Shown in pieces: positions 60,538 through 64,000 of a stretch of DNA of 64,000 nucleotides. A model generated the notes under the pieces. That model was given only the letters and a program-made list of their open reading frames with translations. It did not search any database and was not told where the DNA came from. Source of the stretch: Bdellovibrionales bacterium (GTDB taxonomy: Bacteria; Bdellovibrionota; Bdellovibrionia; Bdellovibrionales; JAKFYE01). The DNA is taken from positions 1 to 64,000 of the forward strand of contig JAKFYE010000032.1 of the NCBI GenBank assembly GCA_021731045.1. The letters run 5' to 3'. Every line of letters begins with the position of its first letter. Position 1 is the stretch's first letter. The position numbers and the translations under genes were made by a program.

Positions 60538-60672
60538 GCGCATTGCAACAAAACAGGCCGAGCCAAAATAAAAAAGCAATAGCTTTCAATATGTTACCTA
60601 CTCAAAAATAATTTACCCTCTTCCAAAAAATACCGCCTCAAAACAAAGCGACTCAAAAAAACACAAGTCTTC

Positions 60673-60690
60673 AATTTGGGGACGGAGCTC
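60673..60690 (+). repeat. GGGGACGGAGCTC repeat, distant copy
   Basis: AATTTGGGGACGGAGCTC, followed by AATTTCGCAC. Same family as the three copies at 34924-35042, 25 kb away, so the element is dispersed. Confidence 0.88.
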
Positions 60691-60867
60691 AATTTCGCAC
60701 ACATCTTCCGAAATTAGCGACCTCACCCGTAGTCGATACCTCTCTTCTAAATTTTAAGGCTGTCGACCTAGGAAGGGGCTTAAGATGTTCCACACTGCAT
60801 GTTTATTGATGCGCGCAAGGTTCGGAGACACTTTAACGTTAGATTCATTTGTAGGAAAACGAAGATA

Positions 60868-61563
60868 TTAGATATTAAGTTTAAATTTGGAGAAGAGTTC
60901 GCGTTGCAATTCAATAACAATTTTAACAATCTCATTTTGAACCGTAACCGGCATATCCTGAAATTCAACACCCACCCGACAACGGCCACTTCCTCGTGAG
61001 CCGACCATGTGCGCATGGCGCACGATACACGTAACTTTCTCTTGAAGTTTCCGACCTACATTTAATTTGCCAATAAGAATGTCATCTTTTTTAAAATGCT
61101 CTTTCTCTTCGGTTAGAAACTCAAATGCAAAACCGCCACCGCTCAGGTCCACCAAATCATATTTTTCAATCGTAGCTTTTTTGTTATGTAAATTAATTTG
61201 AAATCGCGCATCGTATCCTTGAGGTATATTGATGCGAAATGAGTTTCGTCTCTGCAACTTATAAAGATCTGCCTGCATATTGAGATGTACGGTTGATCCT
61301 TTACCTTCTTCAAGCACAGTCTTAAGAAAATATTTTTCTGTGCCTAAAGAAAATGTGACGATTACGGATCCCTTAGGAAGGCCTGTACCCGTTAACGGAG
61401 CCATTACCAAAATATTATCGATTAAATATTTAGGGACGTATTTATAGTTTTCTTTATTCTCTGTAATGGCATGAACTTCTAGTAGACGTTCTACTAAAAG
61501 CGTATACACACGTTCACGATCGGAGCGTGTTCCAACTTTTTGAAAAAAACTTTGACCCTTCAT
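60868..61563 (-). CDS. PilZ-domain protein
   Basis: 231 residues. The N-terminal half (20-105) resembles a YcgR-N/PilZN flagellar-brake-type domain; the C-terminal half starts with RRNSFRINIP (the RxxxR c-di-GMP-binding motif) and has DLSGGGFAFE (DxSxxG), so it should bind c-di-GMP. Such proteins slow or steer flagella. The start at 61563 has TAGGGA upstream. It lies beside the flagellin cluster but as a separate unit. Confidence 0.9.
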   Translation of the reverse strand: MKGQSFFQKVGTRSDRERVYTLLVERLLEVHAITENKENYKYVPKYLIDNILVMAPLTGTGLPKGSVIVTFSLGTEKYFLKTVLEEGKGSTVHLNMQADLYKLQRRNSFRINIPQGYDARFQINLHNKKATIEKYDLVDLSGGGFAFEFLTEEKEHFKKDDILIGKLNVGRKLQEKVTCIVRHAHMVGSRGSGRCRVGVEFQDMPVTVQNEIVKIVIELQRELFSKFKLNI

Positions 61564-61657
61564 AAATTCCCTACATCTATATTCTAATAAAAAAGCCAAG
61601 AGTAGAATACTTTAATTCAGTTATGCCCTCATCAAGACGTTTTACTTCTGACTTAGA

Positions 61658-62167
61658 CTAAACGGCCTCATCCTCAGTCAGATAAACACGCCAAGAGTCT
61701 GGGGCCATAGTTGTAGAAATACTCACATCTACTTTTTGAATCCATCGCGGCTCAGCAGGTTTCGCAATAAGTGGCATCTCAGCTTCACGCGGAGTTTTGT
61801 TTCCTTTTTTTTGATTACAATCACGACATGCCGTCACGATGTTTGTCCATGACTTCTGCCCGCCCTTTGAAACAGGTAGCACGTGATCTAAAGTTAATTC
61901 TTTAGAACCAAATATGCTATCGCAATATTGACAGGTGTAGCGGTCTCGTTTGTAGATATTTTCACGACAGAAGCGAACAACGTTTTGATTACGAATACGA
62001 ACATAGCTCTTAAGGCGAATGATACTAGGGAGTTGAAACTTTTGTGTCACGCTATTCGCAAAAGCATTATGGTGTTCAAGTATTTCAACTTTACCTTGAA
62101 ACCACAAAATGATCGCCTTTTGCCAGCTGACGATTTTGAGCGGTTCATAACTTGCGTTTAGAACCAA
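61658..62167 (-). CDS. HNH endonuclease family protein
   Basis: 169 residues: VLNASYEPLKIVSWQKAI, then a zinc/HNH core YTCQYCDS...LTLDHVLPVSKGG...NIVTACRDCNQKKGN with two CxxC pairs. A very common chromosomal HNH family of unclear role. The only in-frame start is TTG at 62167 with no ribosome-binding site near it, while a strong GGAGGTGATG lies about 27 nt upstream; the frame stays open there and reads NESTTRALVLNAS, as family members do, but offers no standard start codon. Confidence 0.85.
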   Translation of the reverse strand: MVLNASYEPLKIVSWQKAIILWFQGKVEILEHHNAFANSVTQKFQLPSIIRLKSYVRIRNQNVVRFCRENIYKRDRYTCQYCDSIFGSKELTLDHVLPVSKGGQKSWTNIVTACRDCNQKKGNKTPREAEMPLIAKPAEPRWIQKVDVSISTTMAPDSWRVYLTEDEAV

Positions 62168-62294
62168 AGCTCTGGTGGTTGATTCGTTGAAGACATCACC
62201 TCCGAAGTTTAGTGGGCTTATGCCCTTTCATAGTTAGTATAAAAAAACTTATTGCATACAGCAATACCCTCAAGGCTAGACTTTGGCCGCATTC

Positions 62295-62600
62295 TTAGGC
62301 CGAGTTATTGAATACCGTGCCTTTTATCTCCTTAACGGGAAATTCTTTTTGATTCATATATCTTTGGTAAAACCGAGCGTGTTTCTTATTTTTTCCGGTG
62401 TATTTTAATTTGCCTTTTTTCTCTGCCTTCTGGATTAAATCAAACATTCTCGAAAACTTAGCCGTATCTTCGGAGTCATCTAAATCAAATGGGGTTTCAT
62501 TTTCAAGAGTATGGACAGGCTTAATGGAAGGCGCTTGGACGCTTTGGTCCTCAGGTGGAGCCGGTACGACAGAATTTAATCCAATACTTGCGATCTTCAT
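62295..62600 (-). CDS. Small polar protein of unknown function
   Basis: 101 residues: MKIASIGLNSVVPAPPED, a Pro/Ser-rich start, an acidic middle (FDLDDSEDTAKF) and a basic helical end (KAEKKGKLKYTGKNKKHARF). Probably partly disordered. GAGG lies 5 nt before the ATG. GCCGATAA, the perfect sigma-28 -10 sequence, lies 19 bp upstream of the start but without a -35. Unrecognised. Confidence 0.65.
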   Translation of the reverse strand: MKIASIGLNSVVPAPPEDQSVQAPSIKPVHTLENETPFDLDDSEDTAKFSRMFDLIQKAEKKGKLKYTGKNKKHARFYQRYMNQKEFPVKEIKGTVFNNSA

Positions 62601-62753
62601 TCCCACCTCGACTTAATCTTATCGGCGCATTGCGTTAAATAATTGATTACATTATATAAACTGTCTCAAAACAAGACGCTTAGCCAAAGAACGTCTTATT
62701 TTTCAACTGAGTTTTGTCTCATATTGAAGCTAAAAAAGACCGATAATATTCAC

Positions 62754-63650
62754 ATGAAAGCCGTCTTTAGGACCCTCCTGATATGTAGTGTTTTATTAGC
62801 AGCACCTATTATGGGCTTCGCCGTAGAAATCAAAAAGACAAAGAGCAAAGTCGAACAAAATTCTTGCAAGATTTTTCCTGTCAACGTGAACGAAAAAATA
62901 AAAAACCGACTTGAGAGAAATTACCGAATTAGCCAATTGGCAGATAAGTCGTATCAAGCCGATTTAAAAATAAAATTTGCCGGCACAGATATGACTCAAA
63001 AAGTGAATGAATGTTTGGCAAAACATGATTCTCGCCTGAAAGGTCCGCACGGAGAAAGTTTAAAAATCAGAGTTAATGAATTCTCAAAATCCGGCACACC
63101 TCCATCGGAAATTAAAATTAAAATCGAAAATTCAAATAGGATAAACCTACACAATTGGTCGGCCACACGCGACTGCAATGGAATTGTAAAAGATGTATTA
63201 CAATTAATAGGCTTGGTTGATGAGTATCCCGAACATTCCACGGGATACACCGTTGACCATGATTCCCTACAAAAAGGTACGATTGCAAAACCTGCAGAAG
63301 ATAGTGGCCACTATGGTTGCCGAATACCCGGCTTACCGTCTTCGATAATGACAAGTGAAGCAAAAGATGAAGATTCAAAATTAATGGCGGCTCAATTTAA
63401 TTTTATTGTCTTTCCAAGATGCCACTCTCTAAATTTAACTTATAATAATTGCGCAAAATACTCATATCGAGATGCTCAAGACGAAAAAAGTATGAGTTGC
63501 CCATTGGATGAAAAAGACAAAAATATTTATGCCCTCTGCATGCAATCTCGCGGTCAATGGCTAAATCAAAGTTTGAACTTTACAAATACAAACGCATCTT
63601 CTGAAAACACGGACTCAAATACGGGCACAGGCGAAAATGATGAGAACTAA
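62754..63650 (+). CDS. Secreted protein resembling an inactivated zinc metalloprotease
   Basis: 298 residues with a signal peptide (LLICSVLLAAPIMGFA). Around residues 146-158 it reads KDVLQLIGLVDEY, matching the HExxHxxGLxDEY pattern of secreted metalloproteases with both His and the Glu replaced; a SIMTSE segment 45-50 residues later resembles the Met-turn. Six or more cysteines and a Ser/Thr/Asn-rich tail. It is therefore probably non-catalytic, if the alignment is right. The upstream frame from 62643 was not used. Its end overlaps the next gene. Confidence 0.7.
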   Translation: MKAVFRTLLICSVLLAAPIMGFAVEIKKTKSKVEQNSCKIFPVNVNEKIKNRLERNYRISQLADKSYQADLKIKFAGTDMTQKVNECLAKHDSRLKGPHGESLKIRVNEFSKSGTPPSEIKIKIENSNRINLHNWSATRDCNGIVKDVLQLIGLVDEYPEHSTGYTVDHDSLQKGTIAKPAEDSGHYGCRIPGLPSSIMTSEAKDEDSKLMAAQFNFIVFPRCHSLNLTYNNCAKYSYRDAQDEKSMSCPLDEKDKNIYALCMQSRGQWLNQSLNFTNTNASSENTDSNTGTGENDEN

Positions 63651-64000
63651 TAAAATAGTTTTTTTACTCATTATTTTTTCCGTCAATTTTTTAAAAATAA
63701 ATTCTATCGCGCAAGCTACGGGTCCGTACGTCAGTATTTTGCTGGAGCGACACTTTGATCAACGTGGTCATCAAATGGCAATTGTTTTTGGTGATAACAA
63801 AATAAATCGTATTTCGAATTCAAATTTTTTATTTCCGCCAAGTCAAAGTGCAGAATTGGGGCTATTTGAAACTCCAACTAATATTGACCTTCTTAACTTC
63901 AGATCTGTTCTGGCCAAGATAAAACGAAGGAAATCTATTTTTTTCGATGCTAAAACAGCGGCCAACATCGACCCTCACGGACTCTGGATTATTATCGATG
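63637..64000 (+). CDS. Secreted protein, cut by the window end
   Basis: Incomplete gene; 121 codons are visible. It starts MMRTNKIVFLLIIFSVNFL, a signal peptide ending near SIAQA, then VSILLERHFDQRGHQMAIVFGDN. Not recognised. It overlaps the metalloprotease-like gene by 14 bp, so the two are coupled and may be functional partners. Confidence 0.75.
   Translation, partial: MMRTNKIVFLLIIFSVNFLKINSIAQATGPYVSILLERHFDQRGHQMAIVFGDNKINRISNSNFLFPPSQSAELGLFETPTNIDLLNFRSVLAKIKRRKSIFFDAKTAANIDPHGLWIIID

Noticed and set aside
62619-62626. Perfect GCCGATAA as sigma-28 promoter of the small gene at 62295
   Set aside because: The -35 at 15-nt spacing is CAAT, not TAAA; kept only as a remark.
62643-62753. 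Longer N-terminus of the metalloprotease-like protein
   Set aside because: It would put 37 residues in front of a clear signal peptide.

Overview
The window reads as a contiguous stretch of chromosome from a flagellated, diderm, AT-leaning bacterium. The gene content points to the Bdellovibrionota (Bdellovibrio-like predators and relatives). The evidence is four short flagellins side by side with flaG, fliD and fliS, a TIGR02147-type regulator, secreted proteins with a GHGGGAFIC start, a CFI-box C-terminal protein, many lipoproteins and outer-membrane barrels, and a pal-DUF4398-cpoB cluster. This is inferred from family content; no 16S gene is present. No tRNA, rRNA, CRISPR array, intact transposon or prophage was seen.

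Layout. 1-687 is non-coding and holds two imperfect copies of a ~175 bp repeat. 688-4195 carries motA-motB and a divergent dsbD. 4228-11119 is housekeeping (RluB-type pseudouridine synthase, smpB, rsmA, tsaD) mixed with coiled-coil and membrane proteins. 11344-19866 is an envelope block: a 1328-residue lipoprotein, pal-DUF4398-cpoB, and a metalloprotease/beta-propeller/barrel fusion. 19882-28862 holds a fluoride channel, an SSB without the usual tail, a lipid-synthesis run (polyprenol-kinase-like protein, pssA, asd), a CFI-box protein coupled to an outer-membrane protein, and truA. 29047-33820 has rplM-rpsI, a LysR regulator, an M23 peptidase, a PP2C phosphatase and a TonB/TolA-like protein. 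33901-39775 is an accessory region of secreted and lipoprotein genes with a dispersed inverted repeat, a TIGR02147 regulator with a large palindrome upstream, a transglutaminase/papain-like secreted protein and a GDPD. 39788-41603 has a DUF2802-like protein and a PfkB kinase.

41619-60439 is the motility island, read on the minus strand. Four flagellin genes, three of them with a convincing sigma-28 promoter and the fourth with a weaker one, are followed by flaG, fliD, fliS and a FlgN/FliT-like chaperone. After these comes a tightly overlapping 12-gene run from a TPR protein through a Maf-like fragment, two GT9 glycosyltransferases with an unlisted 57-residue gene between them, a hybrid histidine kinase, a response regulator and a PilZ protein to rsmD, coaD and an aminotransferase. 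The likely theme is making, glycosylating and controlling flagellin.

60868-64000 holds a second PilZ protein, an HNH nuclease with a puzzling start, a small unknown, and a secreted protein that looks like a zinc metalloprotease that has lost its HExxH, overlapped by a gene cut off by the window edge.

The most unusual signals are in the flagellin untranslated regions. All four flagellin genes have a hairpin without a T-run 5-17 nt after the stop codon, three of them followed by a separate intrinsic terminator. Two of the 5' leaders share a segment in opposite orientation, so the RNAs would be complementary over 20 of 21 nt. A decayed four-helix-bundle (23S-IVP-type) gene bracketed by inverted hexanucleotide repeats sits between two of the flagellins.
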